From positions 28,798,485 to 28,862,484 of the forward strand of contig CM056725.1 in assembly GCA_029844215.1 (NCBI GenBank): DNA of 64,000 bases, read 5' to 3'. The notes beneath the pieces were generated by a model. That model was not told the origin of the DNA. It ran no database searches and worked only from the letters and a program-made list of their open reading frames with translations. Positions 54,192 through 64,000 of this stretch are shown piece by piece; the first letter of the stretch is position 1; every line of letters begins with the position of its first letter. Source of the DNA: Przewalskia tangutica. Lineage: Eukaryota; Streptophyta; Magnoliopsida; Solanales; Solanaceae. The translations under genes were made by a program, and so were the position numbers.

Positions 54192-55500
54192 ATGCCTCCA
54201 CGGAGGCGGCGAGCCGAGAAGGGCAAGCGGCGGCGAGGCGCTGGCGGTACTCGAGAGGTTACACGGGCTCGAGCACGGACTATGCACGAGGTAGTAGGCG
54301 GTCGGCGAGTTCAGCCACGCCGACAATGTTAGAAAGGCCGAGGCGGTAGCTCGAGGTTCCGTACAGAGCCTCGGTTCCCCCGGTGCGAGTATAGAGACTA
54401 CGAGGCGGATTCGGTTGTTGACGATATAGTAGCGGGCGGCGGCAAGCGAAAGCGGACCCACCTAGGCCGGCAGTTTGCGGATTAGGGATTTTCCGGGATG
54501 TCATCCACCGAGTTTTATGGTTCGAGGTGCGATGAGGATCCGCAGGAGTTCATTCGGCCTACGGACCATGCAGTTCTTAGGGCTTCAGAGACAGTGCATT
54601 ACGCTAGCCTCTTACCGGTTGCGCGATATTGCGTTGAACTGGTTTGAGTCGTGGTTACTTTCGAGAGGTGACGATGCTCTTCCAGCTGTTTGGGAGGAGT
54701 TTACAGAGGCCTTCATGGATCACTTTTTGCCTCCCGAGATGAGGAGAGCCCGGGTAGACAGATTCTTGACCTTGAGGCAGAACGGGAGGACTGTCAGGGA
54801 GTATAGCTTGGAGTTAGACTCATTGGCCTGACATGCGCATACTATTGTAGCTGACATGGCGGATAGGGTTCATCGTTACGTGATGGGGCTTGACCGTCAT
54901 ATGATTACCGCATGCTTGTGTGTGGCTCTTCAGCCCGGTATGGACATCGCCGGATGCGAGCCTATGCACGGGGATAGAGGATAGAGAGGAGGACCAGTTA
55001 GCGAGCGGCCAAGAGGCGGTGACATCGTGGTCTCAGGGCGATTCGAGGCGGACAACCTTAGCAGCAGACTGGGTCCACATTCCAGCCAGCCTGAGTGCTC
55101 GTCCGCAGTTTTACGGCGGGAGTCCGATCGGCAAGGTCATTCGAGAGCAGTCGAGCTCCGGGACTTGAGGTTTCGCGAGGCGAGAGATCCTCGTCGATCG
55201 AGACCACCCACACCTCGGTGTGCTCGATGCGGAAGATCGCACCCAGGCGAGTGTCGTGTTCCTGCAGGAGGTTGTTACTCTTATGGCCAGCTGGGCCATT
55301 TGAAGAAGGATCGTCGTCTAGGGGCGGCATGGGTGGTGCAACCACGGTAAGCGGGATCGATTCTGGGTCTTCTTCTCCTTACGTGGTTATGCGCCGGGCG
55401 AGGTACTCAGGCGAGGCGGGCGCGGTAGAGGTCGTGGTGGTGGTTCCAGTTCTAGCGGTCCACATAATCGCATATATTCTCTAGCCAGCCACCAGGATCA
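54192..55500 (+). pseudogene. Element E gag, frameshifted
   Basis: ATGCCTCCACGGAGGCGGCG at 54192 is the gag start. The N-terminal region has lost its frame by about 54480. The frame 54475-54831 holds the capsid: SYRLRDIALNWFESWLLSRG, ALPAVWEEFTEAFMDHFLPP, EMRRARVDRFLTLRQNGRTV, then a stop where relatives read DSLARYA. ADMADRVHRYVMGLDRHM follows at about 54853. The nucleocapsid frame 55027-55350 has CARCGRSHPGEC, but its zinc knuckle (from 55273) reads CYSYGQLGHLKKD, with the second cysteine changed to tyrosine and the last one lost. The end 55480-55520 has the HQDQEASPDVV boundary to protease. Confidence 0.82.
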
Positions 55501-55870
55501 GGAGGCTTCCCCTGACGTCGTCATAGGTACATTATTGATTTCAGACTGTGATGTTTATGCTTTGATAGATCCAGGTTCTACCTTGTCCTATGTGTCCCCT
55601 CTTATTGCGGGTAGAATCGGGATAAAGCCGGAGTCGATAGAGCCTTTTGAGGTAGCTACGCCTATGGGAGATTCGGTGTTAGGCGGCGGGTGTCTGAGAG
55701 GTTGTCAGGTTTATATTTACAATCGTCGGACCACTTGCGGACTTGATAGATTTGGAGATGATAGATTTTGATGTCATTATGGGTATGGGTGGTTGGCTTC
55801 TTGTTATGCCAACGTTGGTCGTAGGGACAGTTGGTTGGTTCAGTTCCTGGCGAACGATTATCGAGTGGAG
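55501..55870 (+). pseudogene. Element E aspartic protease domain
   Basis: The frame from 55535 reads DVYALIDPGSTLSYVSPLIA with the catalytic Asp at 55568-55570, then EVATPMGDSV. The frame is then lost through the region of YRGCPVFIYSR-type sequence and resumes at 55743-55800 as IDLEMIDFDVIMGMG. The second half is therefore damaged. Confidence 0.84.
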
Positions 55871-55879
55871 AAGCAACAC

Positions 55880-56840
55880 GACATCGCCGGGTAGGTTTAT
55901 TTCTTACCTCAAGGCTAGGAAGATGGTGCGAAGGTACATCTATCATCCGGTTTGGGTATTCGATCAGGTGAGGTTCCATTCTTGATCGATGCCGATGGTT
56001 AGGGAGTTTCGGATGTGTTCCCGGATGATCTTGGGAATCCTCATGAGAGGAGATTGAGTTTTGTATTGACACGTTGCGGACACTCGACCTATTTCCATTC
56101 CGCCATACAGGATGACACTGCCGAGTTGAGGAGAGTGAAGGACGGTGAAAGACTTCTTTGGAGAAGGGCTTTATCGGGCCTAGTGTATCTCCACAGGAGC
56201 GCCGGTTTTGTTCGTAAAAAGAAGGATGGGGCAGCTGCGTATGTGTGTTGATTCTGACGGTGAATAAAGTAACCATTAAGAATAAGTACCCTCCCGGGAT
56301 TGATGATTTGTTTGACGATTGCGAGTGCGAGTGTTTCTCAAAGATAGACTGCGATGCAGTTATCATCGAGTTCGAGTTCGAGCGGACATCCCAAAGCGCA
56401 TTCGGGACCGGTATAGGCACTATGAGTTTAGGGTTATGTCTTTCCGGTTTGACCAGCGCTCAGTAGTATTTATGGATTTGATGAACCGGGTGTTCAAGCC
56501 ATTTTTGGATACATTTGTGATAGTATTCATCGATGACATCCTGGTTTATTCGCGGACAGAGCAGGAGCATGCAGACCACTTGAGGACGGTACTTGGGGTT
56601 CTCCGGAACCGGCATTTATTCGCCAAGTTCTCCAAGTGTGAGTTTTGGTTGGCCTCAGTGGCATTCCTGGGGCATATTATTGGGGCTGATGGTGTTCGCG
56701 TGGATACGACAAAGATTGAGGCAGTCAAGTCTTGGCCGAGACCTACTACTCCGACCGAGGTACGCAGTTTCTTAGGACTGGCGGGTTATTATCGTAGGTT
56801 TGTGGAGCAGTTGCTTGATTTCAGCAGTTGACTAGGCGGC
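55880..56840 (+). pseudogene. Element E reverse transcriptase, N-terminal half frameshifted, C-terminal half intact
   Basis: RFISYLKARKMVRRYIYHP (55893-55950) links protease to RT. The N-terminal half to about 56400 is broken, with fragments such as NKVTIKNKYPP and FSKIDCDAV (the KIDLRSG motif damaged). From about 56466 one frame reads to 56830: FMDLMNRVFKPFLDTFVIV, FIDDILVYS with both catalytic Asp codons in 56526-56537, FAKFSKCEFW, LGHIIGADGV and TEVRSFLGLAGYYRRFVEQ. The damage is mostly small losses at former CTG/CAG sites. Confidence 0.86.
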
Positions 56841-56859
56841 TCGAGGCGGCCAAGTTCGA

Positions 56860-57235
56860 TGGGCGAGAGGCTTGCGGCGGGGTTTTGATTCTTTGAAGGA
56901 GAGGTTGACTACAACCCCAGTTCTTACTCTTCCGGAGGGGTTAGACGGGTACGTGATCTATTGTGATGCCTCGGGTATTAGGTTAGGGTGTGTTTTGATG
57001 CAGCACGTCAAAGTTATAGCCTATGCTTCCCGGCAGTTACGGAAGCATGAGAGGAATTACCCTACCCATGACTTAGAGTTGGCCTCAGTTATTCATGCCT
57101 TGAAGATTTGGAGACATTATTTATACGGGGTTCATGTGGGTATTTATACAGACCACAAGAGCCTCCAGTATATCTTGAGCGAGAGGAGTGAACACGAGGC
57201 CGAGGCGGTGGTTAGAGTTGCTGAAAGATTATGAT
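56860..57235 (+). pseudogene. Element E RNase H domain, near intact
   Basis: The frame 56872-57234 reads TTTPVLTLPEGLDGYVIYCD with the catalytic Asp of YCDASG at 56965-56967. Then come IAYASRQLRKHERNYPTHDL, ELASVIHALKIWRHYLYGVH and VGIYTDHKSLQYILSER. The expected Asp, Glu and Asp positions are all present, so this is the best RNase H in the window. It is part of a broken pol and not expressed as such. Confidence 0.87.
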
Positions 57236-58385
57236 GTTGATATTCTCTACCATCCGGGGAAAGCCAACGTAGTTGCTGATGCCTTGAGTCGTAGATCTAT
57301 GGGGAGCCTATCAGAGGTACATCCAGAGAGGCAGGACATGTTCCGTCAGATCCACCAGTTAGCGAACCTAGGGGTTCGATTGATCGATACCGACGATAGT
57401 GGGGTACGGGTTCGTGAGGTTGCCGAGTCTTCCATCGTTGATGAGGTGAAGAGCGACGGTTTGAGGACCAGTGTTGGTGCGATGTCGAGATACAACTCTT
57501 CGTGAGGAGAAGAGTCTATTAGGTAGCGCTGATGGGTCTTTGAGATTTGAGGGCGGTTGTCTGTTCCCGATGTGTCGAGGACCGTCGGCGGATTCAGGAG
57601 AGCACACGGTGCTAGATATTCTATTCATCCGGTCGACCAAGATGTACCATGACCTCGGATGTTTGTATTGGTGGGATGGCACGAAGAGACGCGTGGCGAG
57701 TTTTGTTGCCTGATGTCCTAATTGCCCGGCAGTCAAGGTCGAGCACGAGGCCCGGTGGATTATTGCGATCTATTGAGATTCCGACTTGGAAGTGGGAGGT
57801 GATCAACATGGACTTCGTTCTGAGGTTACCTCGTACTCGGAGAAATCACGACTCCATTTGGGTTATTGTTGACAGTGGCGAAATCAGCCCATTTCCTTCC
57901 GATCGGGACGACGTTTTGGTGAGACTATGCGGTTGTACATCGGAGAGATTGTGAGGTTGCGTGTTCGGTGTCGATTATATCGATAGGGAGCCCAATTTAC
58001 GCCTAACTGGAGATCTTTCGGAAGGGTCTAGGACACAGTGAGTCTTAGTCTGACATTTCATCCTCGGGTGATGGGCGGCGAGTGCACTATCCGGACACTC
58101 GAGGATATGTTGCGAGCTGCGTGATTGATTTCGATGGTATTGGGAGGATCATTTGCCGCAGGAGTTTGCTTATAACAACGGCTACCATTCCGATATCTGA
58201 TGGCGCCATACGAGGCTTTATATGGCGGAAATGCGGTCGCTGATCGTTTGGTTCGGCGTGGGCGAGTACGATTAGTTGGCGGACTTGGTACAGCGGTGTG
58301 GATAAGGTGAAGCTTATCCGGGAGAGGCTGATAGCGGCTGAGTCGGCAGAAGTCATATGCGGATAATCGGCGTCGGCATTTGGAG
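57190..58385 (+). pseudogene. Element E integrase, frameshifted
   Basis: LLKDYDVDILYHPGKANVVA and ADALSRRSMGSLSEVHPERQ (57188-57340) open the domain. TKMYHDLGCLYWWDG (about 57638-57680) belongs to the HHCC zinc-binding region, whose cysteines are damaged. WEVINMDFVLRLPRTRRNHD (about 57799-57855) holds the first catalytic Asp. The rest of the core and the YNNSYHSS-type segment (about 58170) are badly broken. It ends where the C-terminal module begins. Confidence 0.8.
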
Positions 58386-58976
58386 TTTCAGGTAGACGAT
58401 TGGGTCTTCTTGAAGGTGTCACCCATGAAGGGTGTGATGAGATTCGGTAAGAAGGGGAAACTCAGCCCAAGGTACATTGGGCCCTACCAGATCGTCCGTA
58501 GAATGGGCAAGGTTGCCTATGAGTTGGATCTACCATCAGAGTTAGAGGCGGTACATCCGGTCTTCCATGTTTCTATGTTGAGAAAGTGTATCGGAGATCC
58601 AACGAGAGTGTTCCCTACCAGTGAGGTCCAGGTAACAGAGGGGTTATCGTATGAGGAGAGTCCCATAGCGATACTCGATCGCCAGGTCAGGCGACTGCGG
58701 ACCAAGGATGTAGCTTCCGTCAAAGTCCTGTGGAGAAATGATAACCGGGAGGAGATGACTTGGGAAGCGGAGGAGGACATGTTGAGGAAGTATCCTCACT
58801 TATTTCCTATACCTTCAGGTAATTCACCTTCCCTTACTTGTCAAGCTTTAATTGAAGTATTTCTTTTGCTTAAATGCTATTGTGTGACATTTTTGGTATG
58901 TCGGGGTTGTGAAAGGAAACTATGTCGCTGTTGTAAATTTGACTCCGAAAGAACATTCGGGGACGAATGTTTCTAA
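58380..58976 (+). pseudogene. Element E integrase C-terminus: GPY/F module plus chromodomain-like tail
   Basis: One open frame of 198 codons to the TAA at 58974-58976. Residues 1-45 include VDDWVFLKVSPMKGVMRFGK and LSPRYIGPYQIVRRMG, the GPY/F module. EAVHPVFHVSMLRKC follows. About residues 90-145 (YEESPIAILDRQVRRLRTKD, VKVLWRNDNREEMTWEAEED, MLRKYPHLFP) resemble the chromodomain-like tail of chromoviruses. The last 50 residues are cysteine-rich and probably untranslated spacer that happens to be open. This is the best evidence for the clade assignment. The open start is arbitrary; the real protein is part of Gag-Pol. Confidence 0.85.
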
Positions 58977-58987
58977 GGGGGGGAGAA
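58953..58987 (+). promoter_or_regulatory. Polypurine tract of element E with preceding hairpin
   Basis: ACATTCGGGGACGAATGT (58953-58970) is followed by AAGGGGGGGAGAA (58975-58987) abutting the 3' LTR. Confidence 0.88.
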
Positions 58988-61837
58988 TGTTACACCCCGT
59001 AATTTCAAATATAAGATAAGTTGGCAAGCATGTGTCGAACGGAGTTTTAGCCCTTTTTGGAGTGTTGTACCCAAAAGTTTTTTTTAGAAGTATGGGGTGT
59101 TTAGCAAGCCTAGTATATTAGTTGGATGAGTCTAGTTTCCAACGCAACAAATCGCTCGTAGATGGGACATCGGAGCGGAGAGGCATGGGCGTTAGAAATT
59201 CGATGGCAGCGCAGAAGGAAGGATTTTCGTGTCGGTGTCTCGTGCGCGCGCCGTCAGCGGCGCGGCGCCACTAATCCTGAAAATCCTCGGAGGTTTCGGC
59301 GTCGCGGCGCCGACTGCAGGGCCGCGGCACCAAGGCGGGATTTTTTTCTGTGGAAAGTGCTAAAAACAGGGGATATTTTCGAAAAGGGCCTATGGGAGGG
59401 TGACAAGTGTCCCTCCCATCTTGTTGACCACGAAAAGGACCCTATTTTAGGACCAAATCTTGAAAGACTTGGTCATTTCATCTTAGAACTCCTAAAAACC
59501 CTCTCCCTTTCTCTCTAGAGGTTTAAGAAAAAAAAATGAAAAGCCTAGCTTAGTGGGTTTTGTGGGAACGGCGGTAAGGAGGCAAAGTGTTGGTAAGCTT
59601 GTGGGAAGCACGAAGACGTGGTTGACGGGGTTAGGAGTTGAAGAAAAAGAACTTTGGTGGGCTAACCCAAAAGGTAAGAGATTTCCTCTTCTCTTGGAAT
59701 TGATAATAATCCTTGTTATAGTTGATATTGACCACGTGAATCATGTGTTAGATTGATATGTATAGTAGGTTTTGATAGCCATTTGAAATGGGAAATACAA
59801 AGGAAATCGATAGTTATACTTGTCGCATGTTATGTAAGTATACGCTTAAAATTGGGAAAATTGGTTGTGACTATAACATGCATGAAAACATTACGGATGG
59901 ATTTATGGTGGTTATACCATATAATCGGAAAGGACCATTCGTATTGGACTACCTTATTTAAATTGTGGTGAGCCAATTGGGGCTGTTTGGTTATTGAATT
60001 CGGCCTCGAAAGAGGTGGCAAAGTATGTAGAAACAAAGGAGGTGATGTCCGATTTTCCGTAGAAAATAGCGACTTAACACTTATAATATTCTACGTTGAA
60101 GTGAGGCATTAATAGACATATTGTGAATATTATAGGTTGACACACTTCGGGCGGGACTTTGTACTTGGCAAGTGGTTTGACCCGGCAAGGTATGTAGATC
60201 TATTCCTATCTTTGAGCATGACTAGTTTCACGTATATAGTACGGTAGACATACAAGACTTTGACATTCTTTACTAGCTTTATGAAATGCCAAGTCGGGTG
60301 AGTTAGGAGATTAACTCACTTCTTTGAAAATACTAAGGATGTCTTAAAGTTTATTAAGGTTAAGGGACTTGAAGAGTTTTAAAGTATGTGATACTTGTTT
60401 CGTTTTAAACGTATAAGTCCCTTGGATAGGAAATGGTACTTGACTAAGGTATAAAGTGAATATAACGACTTTATGGGGAGTTGGTTATATTGGCTTTATG
60501 GAAAGGTAAATGGTTTGATTTAATGGAAGGCAATTCGATTTTAAGGTATCAATTGCCTAAGGTTTTATAAGAAAATGAGTCACTTGATTTAGAAACCTAA
60601 CTTTATTTCTAAGGGTGTTGTGACTTACCTTGAAATGTAGTTTGGACTTGATACTAGGATTAATAGTATCTTGGAAGTTTTCTACTAAAAAGAGTCATTT
60701 GTTTTTGAAGAGTAGAAGTACGTAGTACTTGGGTTAAATTCCCGGATTTTTATAAAAGACATGTTAGTGCCTTAGGTAAACTAAAATGAGAGTGTTATAA
60801 ACAAGAATAGTAAGAAGTTAGGAGATTTCTTAACTTGCTTACGTATTGTATGATAAGCCGGTAGTGCTTATGTTACGTATGATAGCCGGATTTGGGCTAG
60901 TGATATATTATTTGTTGCGGGGTCATTCCCCGGGATTGTGGCATTGCATATTTCCGTGGATTTGCTACCCACGATGCGAGGAATACCTCATGCGAGTCCG
61001 CAAGGGCTTATGCGGGTGAAATAGTCCCATGCGGGCGGGTCCAGCCTATGCGAGGAATACCTCATGCGAGTCCGCAAGGGCTTATGCGGGTGAAATAGTC
61101 CCATGCGGGCGGGTCCAGCCTATGCGAGGAATACCTCATGCGAGTCCGTAAGGGCTTATGCGGGTGAAATAGTCCCATGCGAGGAATACCTCACGCGGGT
61201 CCACTGGATCTATGTGGGTGAAATAGTCCCAGGAGTAGGATTTCAATCCTATTTTTCGTTGTAAGTATACACCTATTTTTACTCTCATTGTTAGTAAGGA
61301 ACATTGTACTGTAATTTGATTATCATATATGTCTCCGGCTTTGATTTAGACTTGTGATGTAATTACAGTATTCTTTTCCAGTTTTACATACTTGGTACAT
61401 ATTGTGTACTGACCCCCTTCCCCGGGGGCTGCGTTCATGCCGCAGGAAAGGGTAAGCAGGTGGCGGATCCACATTCTTAGGATCACTTATCTGACGACAG
61501 AAGCTCCATTTATCCGGAGGCTTGTCTCTTTTGGGTACAGTCTTTTCCCTGGTGTTGTAGATTTATGTACATTCAGGGGTATGGCGGGGCCCTGTCCCGC
61601 TGATTGTTATTCCTAAGTGCGTATTCACATATGTGGTTGGGCTGTAAGAACTGATGTTGTACAGTTGTACTTTTGATTTTGTTATCTATATGAAAGGCGG
61701 CCTTATCGGCTAGCCTGGGATGTTTTATAGTTACACATGTGTTTATGTGGTGTATGTTCCGCTGCTATTCTCTGATGTATACCTGAACAGGGTGCCCAGG
61801 TAGGACACCAGTCGTGACCCGGGGTCGGGTCGTGACA
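58988..61837 (+). repeat. 3' LTR of element E
   Basis: It starts TGTTACACCCCGTAATTTC and ends GGGTCGTGACA. It is the uninterrupted copy and shows the empty site of element F near 60586-60598. It contains the partly eroded GC palindromes (59245-59335), the 74-bp array (60973-61230) and the GGCGGGGCCCTGTCCCGC hairpin (about 61582). Confidence 0.93.
60973..61230 (+). repeat. 74-bp tandem repeat in element E 3' LTR
   Basis: Same copy number, order and variants as 53131-53390. Confidence 0.9.
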
Positions 61838-61842
61838 AGCTG
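61838..61842. repeat. Right target-site duplication of element E (AGCTG)
   Basis: It matches 41267-41271. Confidence 0.92.
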
Positions 61843-62224
61843 CCTGTAATCAACACACATACGCAACGTCCCATCCTTCTTCTTCACAAACAAAACTGGC
61901 GCTCCCCAGGGAGAAACACTAGGACTGATAAAGCCTTTTTCCAGCAAATATTTTAGCTGGTCCTTCATCTCCCTCAACTCAGCAGGTGCCATCCTGTATG
62001 GCGGAATAGATATAAGTCGCGTGTCTGGCAACATATCAATACAAAACTCAATCTCCCTCTCAGGAGTGATACCCGGGAGATCATCTGGAAATACATCTGA
62101 AAACTCCCTAACCACTAGCACTAACTGAAGAACTGGCACCTCAGCCTCTGTATCGAATACTCGAACCAGATGATAGATGTACCCTTTCTGCACCATCTTC
62201 CTGACCTTGAGGTAAGAAATAAAC
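61838..62224 (-). pseudogene. Element D reverse transcriptase, N-terminal part
   Basis: A clean minus-strand frame (62355 down to 61843) reads RGRFISYLKVRKMVQKGYIY, FSDVFPDDLPGITPEREIEF, SIPPYRMAPAELREMKDQLK, EKGFISPSVSPWGAPVLFVK and RMCVDYRQL. It is cut by element E at AGCTG; the next residues of the RT continue at 41271 on the minus strand. No stop or frameshift is seen in this piece. Confidence 0.9.
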
Positions 62225-62640
62225 CTACCTCGGCGTATTGTGTTGCCGCTTCCACTCGATAAGCGGCTCAACAGAAGCTGGGCGGACCAACCTGTCTCTA
62301 CAGTCAACGTTGGCATAACAAGAAGCCAACCAGTCCATACCCATAATATCGTCAAAATCTGTCATCTCCAACTCTATCAAGTTTGCTAGGGTCTGACGAC
62401 TGTAAATAAACACCGGGCAACCCTTGTACACCCCCTCAGCTAACACCGAATCACCCACTGGCGTAGCTACCTCAAAAGGCTCTATCAACACCGGATCTAT
62501 CCCGATTCTACCAGCAATAAGAGGGGACACATAGGACAAGGTAGAACCTGGATCTATCAAAGCATAAACGTCACAACATGAAATCAATAATGTACCTGTG
62601 ACGACGTCTGGGGAAGCCTCCTGATCCTGGCGGCTGGCTA
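62225..62640 (-). pseudogene. Element D aspartic protease domain
   Basis: Within the minus-strand frame 62872-62225: QNRIYSLASRQDQEASPDVV (gag-protease boundary), then YALIDPGSTLSYVSPLIAGR with the catalytic Asp at 62552-62554, EVATPVGDSVLAEGVYKGCP and MGMDWLASCYANVDCRDRLV. The domain is intact. A frame change near 62355-62225 separates it from RT. Confidence 0.9.
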
Positions 62641-63973
62641 AGGAATATATGCGGTTCTGTGGACCGCTAGAACTGGGACCCCCACCACGACCCCTGTCGC
62701 GGCCTGCCGATCCGTGAACACCCTGCCTCGGGCGTAACCACAAAAGAAGAAGATCCAAAGAATCGGCCACTTCGGCTGAACCATAACACTCCCGCCACCT
62801 CTGGTTGGACAATCCCTCTTCATATGGCCCTGCTGTCCACAAGAGAAACAAGCTCCCAAAGTCATACGACACTCGCCCGGGTGAGATCTACCGCATCGAA
62901 CACACCGAGATGCGGGTGGTCTCGATCGGTGATGGTCTCTGCCTCCCTGAAACCCCGAAGTCCTGGAGCCCTGACCTGCCCTTGAATGACCCGGCTGATC
63001 AACCCTCCTTCCAGAAAACCGAGAAGGGGCACTCTGTGCCGGCTGAAATGTTGACCTAGTCTGCTGCTGAGTCTGTCCGCCTCGAAAACAGCCCTGAGAC
63101 CCTGTTGTCCTGGCCCTCTTGGGCTGGCCTGAGTCTAGCTGATCCTCCCTCTCTCTGTCCTCTATCCCCTGCGCATACGCCTGCATCCTGGAAATATCCA
63201 TACCTGGCTGAAGGGCCAACCCCAAGCATGCAGTAATCATATGACGGTCTAGCCCCATCACATAGCGATGAACTCTGTCCGCCATGTCAGCCACAATGGT
63301 GAGCGCATACCTGGCCAATGAGTCAAACTCCAGGTTGTACTCTCTGATAGTCCTCCCATTCTGCCTCAAGGTCAACAATCTATCCACGCGGGCTCTCCTC
63401 ATCTCAGGAGGCAGAAAGTGATCCAGGAAGGCCTCTGTGAACTCCTCCCAAACAACTGGAAGAGCACCCTCACCTCTAGACAACTCCCATGACGCAAACC
63501 AGTTCAATGCATATTGCGTAACCGGTAAGACTCTAGCATAACTGACTCTGTTTCTGAGGCCCTAAGCACCTTCATAGTCCGCTATAACTGCCGAATAAAC
63601 TCCTGAGGATACTCCTCAGACCTCGAACCATAGAAATCAGGTGGATGACAACCCAGAAAATCCCGAATCAAGTAAGCTCGGCTCTGGGTTACCTACTCGC
63701 TGCTCTGTGGCTGCGTGCTACTATCTTTGGTCAATAACCGGATCTTCTCTCCGTAATCTCTATACTCGGTCCTCATTTGTGGGCGGAGGCTCAGTCTGGA
63801 ACCTGCGGAGCTCCGCGCTCTCGCTCTCTGTCTGCCGGCGTGGCTGAACTCGCCGACCCGCCTGCAACCTCAGGCATAGTCTGTGCCTGAGTCCTAGTAA
63901 CCCTCTGCGTACCGCTAGCAGCTCCTGCTGCTGCCTTGCCCTTCTGGGCCCTGGTCGCCTTCCGTGGAGGCAT
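62641..63973 (-). pseudogene. Element D gag, N-terminus broken, capsid and nucleocapsid largely intact
   Basis: Starts at 63973 with MPPRKATRAQKGKAAAGAAS, then loses frame within about 60 codons (63973-63791). The frame 63507-62638 (289 codons) covers the capsid: NWFASWELSRGEGALPVVWE, EEFTEAFLDHFLPPEMRRAR, VREYNLE-like REYNLEFDSLARYA, ADMADRVHRYVMGLDRHMIT, then a glutamine-rich linker, CVRCGRSHPGEC and zinc knuckle CFSCGQQGHMKRDC (62809-62850). It joins to protease with one more frame change near 62800. It is the most complete gag in the window and closest to those of A and F. Primer site and 5' LTR lie beyond base 64000. Confidence 0.86.
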
Positions 63974-64000
63974 AACTGATACATAAGAATAGGTCAGAGA

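Larger units (their letters stand above)
41272..61837 (+). mobile_element. Element E: full-length Ty3/gypsy chromovirus-like retrotransposon (about 10.7 kb without its insert)
   Basis: The 5' LTR is 41272-42870 plus 52756-53989 (2833 bp) and the 3' LTR is 58988-61837 (2850 bp). Between them are an eroded primer site, gag, protease, RT, RNase H, integrase, GPY/F module, chromodomain-like tail and polypurine tract. Target duplication AGCTG is perfect. Element F is inserted in the 5' LTR. Coding parts are recognisable over long stretches but broken by short indels, many at former CAG/CTG sites. Confidence 0.93.
12322..64000 (-). mobile_element. Element D: outermost Ty3/gypsy retrotransposon, minus strand, in three pieces
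   Basis: Read right to left, D comprises 64000-61838 (gag start, protease, beginning of RT), 41271-40763 (RT core) and 12366-12322 (end of RT, reading TEVRSFLGLAGYY). Each gap is filled by an element with its own target duplication: E at AGCTG, C at GGAGT, and G at ATAAT. The reading order of RT across the three pieces is continuous, which confirms they are one gene. The rest of pol and the 3' LTR lie left of the window beyond G; the 5' LTR lies to the right. D's frames are cleaner than those of E, F and I. Confidence 0.87.

Noticed and set aside
55662..56420. 252-codon minus-strand open frame over element E pol
   Set aside because: It is antisense to recognisable protease and RT; no motif of its own.
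1..64000. Endogenous pararetrovirus or other viral origin
   Set aside because: LTRs, target duplications, integrase and chromodomain-like tail fit Ty3/gypsy retrotransposons; no movement protein or coat protein of a plant DNA virus is seen, and no envelope-like gene.
1..64000. A new multi-gene host system
   Set aside because: After assigning every segment to nine elements no sequence remains that could hold host genes.

Overview
This window looks like heterochromatic plant DNA and contains no host gene that I can see. It is built entirely from Ty3/gypsy-type LTR retrotransposons stacked inside one another. The families have long LTRs (2.4-3.9 kb), an initiator-Met tRNA primer site (TGGTATCAGAGC), a gag with a CCHC zinc knuckle, and a pol order of protease, RT, RNase H, integrase with GPY/F module, then a chromodomain-like tail. 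That combination is typical of plant chromoviruses, most likely the Tekay/Del clade. Clade and host (probably a eudicot) are inferences; species cannot be read from the sequence.

Nine elements, here called A to I, account for every base. D is the outermost element (minus strand, 5' end beyond base 64000). It is present as three pieces: 61838-64000 (gag, protease, start of RT), 40763-41271 (RT core) and 12322-12366 (end of RT). Into D's RT gene went G (right end at 12321), C (12367-40762, target duplication GGAGT) and E (41272-61837, AGCTG). C carries B in its 5' LTR (14734-33356, ATTAT). B carries A in its 5' LTR (17627-26586, GTATT). E carries F in its 5' LTR (42871-52750, AAACC). G carries H (ends at 714) and I (1443-11132, imperfect duplication CAGAG/CTGAG). 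The deepest path is D > C > B > A.

There are two kinds of element. D, E, F and I encode or once encoded gag and pol, although every frame is now broken. D is split by insertions; E, F and I carry many short indels. A, B, C and G have no complete pol: A and C keep gag-like sequence and a noncoding spacer, while B and the visible part of G keep a remnant of the integrase C-terminus. They retain LTR ends, primer site (where visible) and polypurine tract, so they look like non-autonomous partners that would need proteins supplied by relatives such as D, E, F or I.

Shared cis-acting structure runs through all families. There is a 34-nt leader hairpin after the primer site with a palindromic GTGCAC loop in several copies, a 7-bp hairpin just before the polypurine tract, a hairpin late in the LTR, and a TATAAATA box in five of the families. 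A pervasive oddity is that CHG sites (CAG, CTG, CCGG) appear collapsed or altered in some elements but not others. This may be a sequencing artefact at methylated cytosines, and it could explain much of the frame damage in E, F and I.
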